Of a DNA stretch of 64,000 nt, positions 44,923-57,090 are shown piece by piece. Under the pieces are notes generated by a model. The model had not been told where the DNA came from. It saw only the letters and a program-made list of their open reading frames with translations, and ran no database searches. The stretch's first letter is position 1. Every line of letters begins with the position of its first letter. The position numbers were made by a program, and so were the translations under genes. The stretch lies in assembly GCA_907163375.1 (NCBI GenBank), contig CAJQUW010015622.1:372001-436000 (forward strand). The letters are read 5' to 3'. Source of the DNA: Prostheceraeus crozeri. Taxonomy: Eukaryota; Platyhelminthes; Polycladida; Euryleptidae.

Positions 44923-45828
44923 CTGTTGATGAAAAATCAGATTTAGTTTACACAGCATCGTTTAGCCACAAATTTTGCATCTTAGACAAGACAATCGAAA
45001 AAAGAATGCAATCACGCAATAGAATAGCGCACATGACAAATAATGAAAAGGCTTGATATGGAAGAACACGCTCAAGAAAACAAGTTGTTCAAATCCAATG
45101 TTGTTATTGAAAAACTTTCTAAAATTTATAAATAAGAACATTGGATTCGAAGAACTTACCTTCTTATACATTATACTACCGAACCTCAATCACGATGCGA
45201 AGCCTATGAAGCACATTATACAATAAATAATATTCTTCGTTTCTATTTATTCAACCAAATTCTTCAGAATTTGTAATATATAAGTCTAATTTTTAACCAT
45301 CTTTAATTCATCCAACTATGAATGTTCATCATTAACACCACATTTGGAAGTTGTCCTAAACGAATGGAGACGGTTTAATACCTTCAGAAATGCCGTTGGT
45401 TATAGGTCTGTGTCGCAAATGATTGGAAATATTTTCTATGTTCTAACGAAGTCAGACAGAATCTTTATCGTCAGTAGTCTCCAAGACAGATAAATGTTAC
45501 TTTGATTGGTTAAGACGAATACTATAGTTTACAGGATTCCAACAATTTTCAATTTTTCTGAACCAATTTTTCATTACCAACTCTTAGATAGCAAAATCCA
45601 TTCGAACTTTAATAGAATCAATCATTCTAAATCATAGTTCAAGATTTTTTTTCCATTTTGAAATATATCATAAAATGATTTTATGGCATGTGTAAGAGAA
45701 AACCATCTCGAAATGAACTGATGTTCTGTTTCTCCTAAAACATGTTTACAAACTGTAAGCCCTACAGGTGCTGTTCATGAAAACACAGTGCCTAACCCCC
45801 AGTAGAAAGTGTTGAAAAGAATGCTTAC
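44923..45828 (-). other. Supervillin intron, nothing else recognised
   Basis: AT-rich; splice sites GTAAGC at the upper end and CAACAG at the lower end. No nested gene. Confidence 0.6.
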
Positions 45829-46316
45829 AATCTTCTGGGATGCCGTCGCCTCCGGTCTATCCGTCCACCAAGGGAATAGTTCACGGAAGTCTCGTGGTTC
45901 CAGTCCACCATAGATCACCTTGCAGGCGCTCTTCATTCTATATTTCTTCTCTCCGTACTTCACAGCAGTCTTCAACGCCGCCATTCTCGTTCGTGTGTGT
46001 CGGGAGCGTGCTGAGCCCGTGGTTCGACCTGTGGTCTGTGTTTGCGTCTCCTCATCGTCATCTTCACCTTCATCATCTTCCTCGCCGTCTGTTTTCTCAA
46101 CGATGCTGTGATTCCACCAACCGTGCCACAGGAAGCAATGCTCTTCACCACCATCGACCAGGAAGAGGGCAGGCTGAGGAGTGTCGTAAATGTCGGATTG
46201 CAGGTAAGGCAAGGAAGTGACGAGAGTTGGATGATGGAGAGGGGCAGGGATTTCTGTGGCTTTCAATTGGCCAGTGACGGAAGAGAATCGCCAGAGACGA
46301 AGGAAAGGCGTCGTAC
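45829..46316 (-). CDS. SVIL: Supervillin exon: last gelsolin-like repeat with an acidic insert
   Basis: 488 bp, entering with 2 bases and leaving in phase 0 (donor GTAAGC). Encodes SLPYLQSDIYDTPQPALFLV, CFLWHGWW, then an acidic run (DGEEDDEGEDDDEETQTQ), TGSARSRHTRTRMAALKTA, IYGGLEPRDFRELFPWW and TDRPEATASQK. The order matches the final gelsolin-like domain of vertebrate supervillin, which has TGSAR directly after the tryptophan block; the acidic segment of about 20 residues is extra. An acidic loop here could change protein contacts, which is inference. Confidence 0.93.
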
Positions 46317-47436
46317 CTGAAACAGGAGATTTTCCAATAAATGGTGATGGTCACCAGTTGAAGAAGAACATCATTTAATAAACACAGCAAGAAAGTAACT
46401 AACTGCACATCTCTAATTCATTCTGAGCATGGCTACATGCTTAAATGAAGAGCATTTTTGGATGGTGTGAGATGTATATTAGGTCTATTCAGGCAAGTTT
46501 CCATTTTTCAACTGAGGATGCGACTGAACATTTGATTATATTAAATAATGCTGCTTGAGCACAATGTTTTTTAAGGCATTCCACACGCACGAAAGGTGCG
46601 TATGGAACCATCCACCATGGGCGTCGAATTTAATTCGGAGTATAAGCGTACTTAGGGGGACTGCGGACCCTCCCCCTAAACTTTTAAGCACTGAGTCAAC
46701 CTACCGGCCTACTGTTCTCATTGAGTGAGAACAGCTAAAGGCTATAAATTTGAATTTGAAGAATTTGTGGAAATGAATAATAACGTCTTCACATGTTTTT
46801 GTTAATTATGCTTACGCAAGGTTACTATTAAAAAGTTGCAATATAAAATAAGTTTTTTTATGAAAATACGGTTTGATCATGCAAGGCTTTAATTTTCCGC
46901 CATGCGTGTGAAAAATTTAATAAATCCTTAAATAACACCGCTTGAGCAGTATTATTGACAAATCTAAAATATGAAGCCAAGCTGCCGAATTATCAGTTCA
47001 AATGTAATTATTACAAGGGCTCACTGGAAAGACTGATAGTAGAAGTATGAACTATTTATAATAATGATTTCTTATTAAAAGACTGCAAAAACACCGTTGA
47101 TAAATCGCTACCTCGGCAGCAAAGCATCTAAATTCCATCATTTGATCATTTATCGCATAAAAATGTTGCTCTGAATATGTACAACACTGTTGCTCAGGAA
47201 ATCGCGTCTCTTAATGGAAGAATTTGATTGTATAGCATAAATAAGGGGAGTCGGGACAAATGTCTTGAAAAACGTTGATCTACAAATCTCTCAATCGAAA
47301 TCAAACCACACATGGCAGTATTTTCTTCGCAATTCTCTTGATAAAATAATATGTATTATACTGTCTACTAAGCTGACTTTCATAAGTAGTATTATGCATC
47401 AATCATTTATTACAAGAGAATACAGCAATGGCTTAC
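46317..47436 (-). other. Supervillin intron with a shared repeat fragment
   Basis: Around 46500-46565, TCAACTGAGGATGCGACT and flanking bases recur at 61819-61840 (there TCAACTGAGGATGCAACT). A more GC-rich patch lies at 46580-46720. No gene on either strand. Confidence 0.5.
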
Positions 47437-48015
47437 CTTCGGAACTTTCACCAACCTTTACAGCGACCTTCCTTTTTCCTCCAAGTAATTTCCACATCCT
47501 CTCATCTTCCTGGCCTTCCTCAACTTCCACGAAATCTTTCATTCGGTCTCCGAATTCTTCGGGTGTATTTTCCTTCATCGCTTCTGCTAGATGTCTTCCT
47601 GCCTCTCTTGAATGTTTCGGTGATTGTTTGCCATGCCACAGAAATCCTCGCCTCCTCACACGGTCCAGTAGTACAAAGGTGGCTCGCGAACGCAGTGATT
47701 CCACATTCACAGCTACAGCCGCGAGATGACCTTCATCCTTCTCATCACCTCGGACAATGTACAGTGCGGGTACAGCTGACGTTTCCGCATGGCGGCCTTC
47801 GTGAATAGCCATCAAAGGGAAAAGTCGGCAGAAAGCCGGAGGTTCTTTGCCTTCTAGAACGCAAACTTGTGGACCTTTCTCCTTGTCCAATTCCACTGTC
47901 AGGAGGGCGGAAGTGGCTTTCTCTGTTTGACTACTATTTCGGCCTTGCCAATAAAAATAAACGAAACGTTCTCGTCCTATACCGGATGCTCGAGCCTCTT
48001 CGTTCCTCCTAGTAC
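47437..48015 (-). CDS. SVIL: Supervillin exon: central gelsolin-like repeats
   Basis: 579 bp, phases 2 in and 1 out, acceptor TTCTCCACAG, donor GTAAGC. Encodes RFVYFYWQGRNSSQTEKATS, ALLTVELDKEKGPQVCVLEG, KEPPAFCRLF, ALYIVRGDEKDEGHLAAVAV, LRSRATFVLLD, GFLWHGKQSPKHSREAGR and RMWKLLGGKRK. Each block aligns with vertebrate supervillin (VYFFWQGRHST, TSALMTVELD, SLRSRTSMVVL, LWHGCKAQ...EVGR). This region holds two gelsolin-like folds; the calcium-binding residues of gelsolin are not evident, as known for supervillin. Confidence 0.95.
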
Positions 48016-48055
48016 CTGTGGAGAAAAATTTCAATCAATATCTGAATAAAGGGAA

Positions 48056-48410
48056 TAAAAAGTTTGTGGCGTGCAGAGGTCGAGAGTGTGCGTCATCCTA
48101 CATAGGAAGCACATCAAGATGTTTCCATGAGCGAGTCCCAGAACATCTTCAACCAAATCTTGCCATAGGTATTTATAAACATGCTGACTTCCATCACAAA
48201 TCTCACAAAAACATCTTTACATTCAGCATCATCAGTCGTCATCCGAACGAAATACGATGCAGTTTAGCTGAGGCATTTGTAAGAAATCAGACATCTAGCC
48301 CTTCAAATAGTAAGGTTGAATTTGTTGACATATCTTTCAAGACATATCATTACCGATTCAGTATTTTGTCAGCCACCATGTGTGGGACCCCGCTCGTCTG
48401 GGTTTGAGTG
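48056..48410 (+). mobile_element. Penelope-like fragment (GIY-YIG nuclease end) in a supervillin intron
   Basis: Reads FVACRGRECASSYIGSTSR then FHERVPEHL and a tail SHKNIFTFSIISRHPNEIR...AEAFVRNQ: the Cys-rich start, YIGS, R and EH residues of the Penelope GIY-YIG nuclease. It is antisense to supervillin and begins about 40 bp upstream of the acceptor of the 47437-48015 exon. A fragment; broken. Confidence 0.7.
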
Positions 48411-50413
48411 TTCAGGTAAGTGGTCGAAACAAGACTAGACGAGTACCTTCTGATGACTGACGGACTGCAGTATTATGTTTTATATCCCTTAATCGGTAGC
48501 TGAAGTAGTGGTCGATGTATTGTATTTCAAATGAAGAACAAATAAAGAAATGTTGGATTACATGAAGTATTATAGACGGATTAAGAAACTGGCGATAACA
48601 AATTCAAGTGAAGAAATAGTATTTTCCATGTGTAGTCTTAGGTATAGTGTGTATAGTTTCATTGCTTTCGTTGTAGTAGAGTGTCATTGTAGTTCTATTG
48701 TTTACCTCCATTATCCACTTTCCACTTATCCACCATGTGTAGTGGCAGATGTAGCGTAGCATTAGTTCACTTGTAATCGGTGTATAGCATCACTGCATTT
48801 CCATGTTTTACCTCCACTTTTCTCATTTTTATCCATCGGTCCCCTGTTGCTTTACATTATCCATTTTTATTTCCTTAACCTATGGTGACCATTGTCCTAT
48901 TATATTTCCACTATCAGCATCTGTAGTCGGTACAGTATATTAGACGTCTGTTTTGAACGTGTATGCGGCAGTGTTTGGAACCTATGGTATTAGTATATCA
49001 ACAGCAAGAATAAGTAGTGTTACAAGTCTGAAGATTTCCATTTTTATCAGATATTGAGCCGAAGCTGATCAATTTTAATTCGTTGCCACGAGAAAGCTCC
49101 ATTGAGTTCTTTTAAGATCTGATTAATCCAATGGCTACAATAGCATTACATTGCATTTGTACACTTGCGGATTGGAGAACGCCATCAGTCCTCATAAGGA
49201 CTACTTCAATTAATAATCTAAATTAGCAAGCATTATATTCTATTATAAATGGCTGTTGGGATGATTTTCATCATCGCATGAGAATTGATCATGGTCCAAT
49301 TCTTACTTCCTTTATTTATCTACGCGTTAAAAATATTTAAGTAATTTGGCCAGACCGGCGAAATAATTATTCTGTTTAAATAACTTTAGATAAATGTATA
49401 ATATAATGATTTCAATGATATGATTTTATTTATTTATTTTTGATGTACGTGCATTTGTCGTTTGATTATGTAATTACCTTTCTTTCTGTACATACACATG
49501 TTTAAATCTTTCCGCTTATGATTGACCACAAGTGACACTTTACTTTTATTGTTTGCAGATAGCTTTGAACATAGCTATAGGCGTGCACTTTATATGTCGT
49601 GTGCTCTATGTCAGATGCGTTTTAATTCATGTCAATATGAATGGTGCGAGTTATTGTCCATCCGAATTGTCTCGTCATTTATTCCCGCTTGAAGATGGAG
49701 CAAGTTTCCGCAATATGTCGCTTACTGTAATAGACGGTGATTTGTCAGATCGGTCTTCTCAATCGGAAAAATGTTTGAATTGGGGCTCGGTGTGAAAAAG
49801 GCAAATAGCTCAGAAATCATGTGCAACTGCATCGACTTGATTTCCTGTGTCACATGACAACACTTTGCTTCCTAGCATCAAATAAATTGACATGAGTTTA
49901 TCTAAATGTTAATGTTTTAAGTTTTTATTTGTTGGACTAAGGAATAGAAGTCATTTAAATAAATATCCTACGGAAAATCTAATTAGCAATGAACCACGAT
50001 CTTACAGTTTGAGACTTCACGAAATTCGGTGACTAAGTCACGTCTGCTCTTGAGAGCAGACGGGCACTTGCGCAAGTACGTTCGGCTAGGAGCGTGCAAC
50101 ACTGCCCCAAATACCCATGACATGTCATCGCTGTGTTACTGTCCCATTGTTCACGCAGCATTTGGGGAGTTGCGGTTATTCTCGAATGACGTGCAGTGTA
50201 GCAAATTTGGCTTCGGGCTCAAAGGTTAAGACAGGTTTCGAGGTCCTTGATAACTTTTCATAGGTTGGTCAATTAAAGAAATCTATGAGATGCTGGAATT
50301 TCAAAAAATATAGCAAAGGAACATCAATTTTTGCTTTGAACCATTAAACCCATGTTTTTAAAAAATGAGAATACACCAGAATATTTATCCACACCATATG
50401 AAAACCAACTTAC
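48411..50413 (-). other. Supervillin intron
   Basis: Contains probable 3' flank of the Penelope fragment and, near 50036-50180, a GC-richer patch with a hairpin (GTCTGCTCTTGAGAGCAGAC) and inverted CCCCAAAT / ATTTGGGG. No gene. Confidence 0.45.
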
Positions 50414-50693
50414 CTACGTAGACACGGTAATGCCATCGAACAACATAAGTACATTGTCGGAAGAACTGTCCGTGACTTTCTGGTTTTATTTCAGTCTTGA
50501 CAAACTCAGAGGCCAGCCACATGTCCACGGAACGTGTGTCAATGGTGTAGTTTCTTCTCAGTCCATCTTCATAAGCGGTCCACGATCCTCCACGAGAGAG
50601 ATTCGTGTTCTCCAAAACCATTCGAGCTGGAACCTGCTTCTCATTTATCAGTCTCTCCGCATCCACAGGAGCAAGACGACTCGAATCGAAATC
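50414..50693 (-). CDS. SVIL: Supervillin exon
   Basis: 280 bp, phase 0 in and 1 out, acceptor TGTATTTCAG, donor GTAAGT. Encodes DFDSSRLAPVDAERL, ENTNLSRGGSWTAYEDGLRR, IDTRSVDMWLASEF, HGQFFRQCTYVVRWHYRVYV. It aligns with the vertebrate stretch that runs from DVKAYDVTRM through VDVWHILEFDYS to GDAYVVKWKFMVS. It leads into the gelsolin-like repeats of the next exon. Confidence 0.92.
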
Positions 50694-51829
50694 CTGAAAT
50701 ACAAGTGAAAAAACGCGTCAGAAGGAAATCTCCAAGCTGGGCGTGCTTAGAATTTGTGTGCGTAGGTACATGAGCAGATGCCAGTAGGCCTAATTAGCTA
50801 TCGTTGATTTAATCACTTAAATAGCAGAGGATCGTGATTGTGACTAAGTTGGATCGCAATTTTCGATCACGTGTCAGGGAATGATTTACTTAAAGCAATT
50901 TGCATCGCTCACTAGCAATAAAAACCGAAGTTGAAATGAGATCCTGAATACATGAAAATTTAACTCCTGAATTAATTGTTGATACGTCTAGAACCAGGGC
51001 GTTGAGAATATGAAATGTTACATTCTGCCATTTTCGATTGGCTTAATTCTTGATTGGAAAATAAACATAATCTTCCCAGGGAGATGCAACATAGAAGGAG
51101 ATTCTGTTGTGGTACATGAATGGATAACAAAGAGCTCTTGAAATCAAAAGCAATGCATATAAGTAGAAAATATTTGGGAAGGTACATACACTTGTAAAAT
51201 GCAGCCTAGAATCGTTTCAAAGAATTCGGCGGCCTCGAAATTGGAAGGAGATTTAATTTCATAGAAGGGTGTTCTCTGCGTGACATATTGCATGTTTGTG
51301 TCATAAAGCCAGTCTGTCACTAATTGACTGATAGTTCGCAACTCTTCAATCTTTCTTTCATTATCTTTTCTAGTCATTTTAATTATCAATGATATCAGTT
51401 ATTGATGTCTGCAGATCTTTTCCTTTATGCTGAATGTTGCTAGCAGTGAAATGAAACCACTTGATATATGTTTTTTATGGCGTACATCACATGCTATTTG
51501 ATGTGCATGTTGTTCTTGCACCATTGAGTGTGTATGGGAGTCCGGCATTGCAGTCCGATGATATGTGATGTGATGCTCGTGTCGTCGGATGGCATCTCAC
51601 AGGTGCTGTACAATTCTTGCATTGTCCGCGATCACAGAACTAATGTCTTTCAATTTCGATAATGTTAGGTGGTATTTTATCCTTTTGGAGGATTCCACCG
51701 AAGCTTGATAGCCATGTGCTTTCCTTGGAGGAACTGTTCGTGTTTGGTGAGCATTCTTCTCATGTCAGAATAGATTGATGGATGAGAAGGTGCGAAAAAA
51801 AGCTGTTATATTCTCTTATATTTCAGCCT

Positions 51830-52150
51830 TTCCTTCTCTCAAACAAAGTCGCGCGATATTTTGACATGGCTTTATCAATTTGCTTTTATACACAGTCAAG
51901 TGGGTATCCTCGTCGAACAAGGCGCTTCGCAATTCTTGTAGATTATACTTGACTCGTCATTCATCTGAGCATATTTTTCTTTTTCGCAGTGCTTTTGAGT
52001 AGGCGAAAGGCAATCTGTACATCGGGTGGCACGAACTGTAATGCAAGTCGAGTATCTGTAAATTCATAAAGTATAGGTCTTGGGACAATGTTTTCCATTC
52101 TTCATTACAATGATGTCCAGGAAATTTGCCGATGTGCTACTTGCTTCAAA
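51830..52150 (-). mobile_element. Penelope-like fragment (RT thumb region)
   Basis: Reverse-strand blocks NFLDIIVMKNGK, FTDTRL, LHYSSCHPMYRLPFAYSKAL and RKRKICSDE match the segment after the RT palm in Penelope-like elements (FLD...DT..YLHY.S.HP...K..IPYSQ.LR..RIC). Short and broken, with a few breaks. Confidence 0.5.
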
Positions 52151-53483
52151 AGTAAATTTCTTCATGCTCAGATGAAAAGTATGAAATATTAGCATTTCAA
52201 GTTAAAGGTTAGTCGGCCTACTTATATTCACATCCACAACGCCGTGGTTCTAGACATTTCAAAAATTAATGCAAGATTCACTTGAATCAGATAACAGATG
52301 GCCGTCTGTTCGACTGCTCTCTCGCTCATAAAAATGAAAATACATTAACGACGTCATTAGGATATCTTATAGTTGAAATAAATCCTTCATGCGCGCGTTT
52401 CCATTTTATCTCTTCATTTGCCTCTTTTACAAATATTCGCCTTAACGATGCCACTTACATCGCAAAAAGTACAATTATCAATCAGTAAAAGCTACGACAT
52501 GCATCTCTCCTCACATGTTCTTCGCAACTGCACTTGATAGTTGGAAATTTCTCAGATGCTCTCAAGAATATCATCTCACAAATATTGCAATCATTTTATA
52601 AACTATCAGCGAATTTTAAATATCACTTATTGGGTTTACAATCTTCTCCATTTCAATTGAATAACTGAAAACCTGAATCCTAAGAGAAGCCAGTTCTCGA
52701 AGAACGTCTTGAACAGGTCCTGTAGAAGTTCCTAGGGACCTTCACTTCGGTTTCCAAACTGTTTTTTTGACGTCATGGCAGACAAATCATTCCATCATTC
52801 TGAATCTTTTTGTATTTAAAAATAAAAGACCCCTAATTACGATTCTGAATGTTTAAATTGGTGAAAATCCCAATGGGACAGTGGACACAACTTGAATCAG
52901 AAATCTTCGATCACTTCTTTCCATCAATCTTCTATTCCATTGGCTACGTGGTCTCATGTTACTTGCATTAATGGTGATTGCTGGCTAGTTTTATTCAACT
53001 CAATACATGAGCGATGATTTGATAGGGCTCATCCGAATCTGGCGAAGAACACTCTTCCTTCGAATTTCTTGCGATTCCCGCGTCCAGACAATATTTAGAT
53101 GAGTTCCTGAGTAAGAGAACACATTAATTCGCAGTGCGCAATGAAGCAGTGACGTGCAGTTACGGATTTTTCAATTTTCAGCTGCTAAACTTCCTGAGGC
53201 ACATGTCGGAGATTGCTTGCAGTGCGTCGATATCAAGTAAAATTATTCTCTGCAAGTCACTTCGACTAATGGCACACAATTCAAATCACATGGTTACTTG
53301 GTTAGAGAAGTGTAATATGTGTTGTATGAGAATCTTTTATTAATTTTTAAGACAGTCTGCTTCAATATAACAGAACACATATTAATACTAACAGAATGTA
53401 ATTCTTATTAATTTGAATAATAAATTGAAGTAGTCCTGATCGGTTTAAGGTAGACAGCATAGAGTAAGTATATGCAGGTAGAG

Positions 53484-53775
53484 TGTCGACTCAAAGAAGT
53501 ATCTGTGCACAGTGAAAAAATTTTGTATGAAAAGATTCAGTTTTTTGCGGAGATTACGTTCCTGCGGTCCAAAAAATTATTTGAGCAATCTTTAAACAGC
53601 TAAAATTTTGCAAGTTTATATACTACCGAGATGAAGCCCCTTTATAAGTAGTATGAAACAAGTTGGATATCAAAAGGAATGGACATCTGCTAACAAGCAT
53701 CTTAATTAAGCGGAAATTAAGCTGATTATCAAAAGAAATTCATGAGCTGCATTATAATGCAAGTCTTCATAAAAA
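53484..53775 (-). repeat. Dispersed repeat, copy B
   Basis: Inverted relative of 20041-20342, including CAGTTTTTTGCGGAGATTAC and GCTGATTATCAA. The two copies have diverged by scattered substitutions. Confidence 0.7.
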
Positions 53776-55604
53776 CGTCGACATCTTATTGTGTTTCTTG
53801 GTTGAACTTTCATGTTTTTAATTCCATTTTCATCGGTGCAATTAGTTTTATGATTCACTCAAATCTGAATAGTAATGTGGACTCATTTGCATCTTTTAAG
53901 TTAATGGTGATCATTGTCAATGGCTATTTTATTTTGCTCTTCCAGTGGCCGGAGCTTGTGATATGATCACGCTCAAGAAAGTGCTATTATTGATAAGGTT
54001 ATTTATTAAAGTGATAGCAACCCATCGGATTGCTAATTTAACTAATTATGTTGCCTCTCCACACAGGTTGACATGACACGGAAGATTTGTGAAATGCTTT
54101 TATTCCTTCTGTTTTGATATCCCTATCAATCGACAAATCCATAATTTCTAATTTCTACAAAAGTGTAAAAATTTACATATCTCACGTACATTGATGCTGA
54201 ATCTCACTTGAGTTCATTTAACAAAATCGAAACTGTGTACACAAAGGGGATTTAATTATTGCTGAGTTACTACTACTCTGAGACCTGATATCTCTATGGT
54301 AGGAAGACTAAACTTTCACAAAATTTTATCCGATGCAGGATGTTAGATTAGTCCTCTACCCGTAATGTTAGAATCACACTCAGACAATTAGGTACGATGT
54401 AAATCTATAAAATCTGCTTCATTATTCAGTTCATTTGTCACTACTTGATCAATATGTTAGCTATCATTACTTCTTAAATCAATAAATCAAAAAATCGACG
54501 AGCACCTGTAAAATTGTGCTATCAGAAAACGAGCTTTTTCTTTTCATATTTTATAATTATGGATTATGCCCAAACATTGAGTTCTATATTGACCTTTAAC
54601 ATTGTTTTATCAACAATGTTCGTCGATTTTATATGTCCGTATGTAAACTCACATCAATGACTCCCAATCCAAATTAAACCTAATCAATGTGTTTGAGAGT
54701 GATTTAAACCGCCATTTGAAGTTCAAAAGTTTCATCTGGTCATACAACTTTTCCGCAAAAATTTCAATGTTTTGTGAAATACACACATCGAAATAGAAAC
54801 TTGATTACTCATCATCACCAACTAATAGGATATTGACAGTCGGTAAGCGGTCGTGAATAGGAATCCATGTCCTCTTGCTTATGGAAAGGGAATATCACAT
54901 TCTTCACGATGAGAAATTCTACGAAACATGATAATTGGATGGATCCTAGAGTTACAACAGTTATGACCTATTCATAGTAGACAGTGAGTTACTTTAATCA
55001 TCAAATCATATCATACACGTAACATTCTGTAGATTTATGATAAGGTTTCTTACAGCGTTGTCGTTATGGGAATGTAGACGAACTATGTAAGATTCTGGTT
55101 CCCATAGCCTATCAATATAATATGTCATTGAAGAAATATTAAGAAAGATTGGTTAGAAATGAGTGAAATTCTCTCGCAACTTTGTCTTACATGATATCGT
55201 TTAATGACTTCCTGAAAAGAAAGAAAACAAACATATTTTACAAACCGCACTTGTCAATAAAAATGAATTTACAAGACTGGACATGAGCAAATCTAGCTAT
55301 GACATGGCCACATATTTATTTTTCCACATCAACCCTGTCCTCCTCGGGTAGAAAGAGTTCCTTTAATATTTCTCGAAACTGTCTTGCTAAGATATTATTT
55401 TTGCGGCCATTGGATTCTACGAAGTTTTGAAAACTAATTCAAATTGGATCATGGGAGCATCAAAAAATTGACCATTAAAAGTGTTCCTTGATGATCGTGA
55501 ATTATCTGTCCTTTCTCGCAAAATCATAATCAATTTCAATTACATTTAGACCATTGAAAAAGTGGATATGGAGTTATAATCAGCATATTCATACACTATT
55601 AAGT

Positions 55605-55755
55605 GTACACCGTTAAAAACAGCTAAAATAACCGTTAAGCTTCACAGAAAATATCCGTAAATACCTGGTAAAATGATGACGTAACAGTTAAAATCCATTC
55701 ATATCAGATAATTTTAGCTGTCAATTTTAACGGATTTTTACGGTTTACAGTGTAC
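55605..55755. repeat. 151-bp MITE-like palindrome
   Basis: GTACACCGTTAAAAACAGCT at the left and TTTTTACGGTTTACAGTGTAC at the right (its end reading GTACACTGTAAACCGT inverted), with internal inverted CAGCTAAAATA / TAATTTTAGCTG. AT-rich flanks obscure any duplication. Confidence 0.6.
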
Positions 55756-56890
55756 AGCCACAAATGTATCTGTGTAATTGATATGCGAATAATAGCGAAT
55801 AGCGATAACCTTCACACACTACTCAATAGCTTTGCTAGTAGTACCGCCAGTTTTAATTTTATGCTTCAAATAGAGGATCCTTAGTTAAATGTGCAGATTA
55901 TTAAGACTCACAATTATTGGAGAAGGTACTGTAATGTCTCTGCACAACATAACAAAACTTGTGGCAGACTACCGCCATATGCAATTAACCTGTATTTTCA
56001 AAGGTATCTATTTGAGTTGCACTCAGTGACCATTATCTATCCTTATGCAATCAAACATACTCCCAACATTGTCCTAAGACACTCTCAAATAGCAAATGAG
56101 TCCCTGTCATCAATTTCGATAAGATGGCTAAAAAATTCAACATTTTGAAAACAAATTGACTGCAAGTTTGTATTGTTGTATACATTATAGTAACAAGATG
56201 CCTGAATTGGTAAAACTGATACCACTATTAGGGAGATCATGCACCCATTGTGTTTCACAGTGATTTGGGGGACGATTGAATCATTAGAACATCAAAGTAA
56301 GACAACCCCACGGGTTTCAAATCTCAAAACCGCCAGAGTAAAATCGGATTCAAGCTAATTGCAATTGTGAATAAGATACAAGTACAGTTCTTGTACTGTA
56401 CTATACAAGTACAAGTACAGATACTTAGTACGGAGTAAGTTTCAAGCGATTTAGGACTTATCGGATTCTTTCTTTGTCACTACAGGTAAAGATTGAAGCA
56501 TAAGTAAAAAAGATAAAATAATTGTGTAAATTTTATATTTTTACGTTGTCTGTGGAAGGCGACCTTCTACTGTGGAAGGCGACTTTTTATCTGTGTACAA
56601 TACAAAAAAGCAAGTGAGAAAACAAACATGTTTTCAGGAAACCTTAAATAGCTCTCAAACATACTCGTCAGTTACTTAACAAATATATCAAACATGGCGC
56701 TAATCCTGTTGAGAAAAATTCCCTTTTTTTTGATCTGCAGAAGTTTCTGTGGACAACCCATCTATATGGGCAATGATACAAAACAAATTTCGAACGAAAG
56801 CTGGGATCATTGGCCCACGAAAGGGTAAAAAATGATCTTGAAATGAAAAATATCAACCATTTTGTAGAGACATCACAAAAGTATTCTTAC

Positions 56891-57090
56891 CAATTTCGCG
56901 GAAGTTTTGGATTTGTCCACTGTCTTGCATGGTAAGGAATTGCTGTTGCTTGGCCAGTCGAAGAACTTGGCAGCAAACAAAAGAGTTTCCATATTCTGAG
57001 AAATTCTACCGAAAATCGACCAAGGTGGGCGGGAAGAATCAAACATCAAAGCATCTTCCTTTTCATCATCGTCGTCTTCATTGAACGGAT
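56891..57090 (-). CDS. SVIL: Supervillin exon
   Basis: 200 bp, 2 bases in, phase 0 out; acceptor GATCTTCAG, donor GTAAGA. Encodes PFNEDDDDEKEDALMFDSS, RPPWSIFGRISQNMETLLF, AAKFFDWPSNSN. It matches the vertebrate block [20 protein letters not shown] and KEKFLDW. Joins in frame to the exons at 58129-58722 (N from A + AT) and 50414-50693. Confidence 0.92.

Larger units (their letters stand above)
50694..56890 (-). other. Large (6.2 kb) supervillin intron
   Basis: Phases of the flanking exons join directly (both phase 0), so no missing coding exon is required. It holds a Penelope-like fragment (51830-52150), a dispersed repeat copy (53484-53775) and a MITE (55605-55755). A 246-bp reverse-strand open frame at 51144-51389 is discussed among the rejected items. 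Confidence 0.55.

Noticed and set aside
45840-46320. Forward-strand Ser/Pro-rich frames over the supervillin exon
   Set aside because: Complement artefacts of a high-quality exon with supported splice sites.
51144-51389. Reverse-strand open frame of 82 codons inside the large supervillin intron (…LVTDWLYDTNMQYVTQ…)
   Set aside because: The flanking exons join in phase without it, it has no clear acceptor, and it matches no part of the supervillin sequence I know. A cassette exon cannot be excluded.
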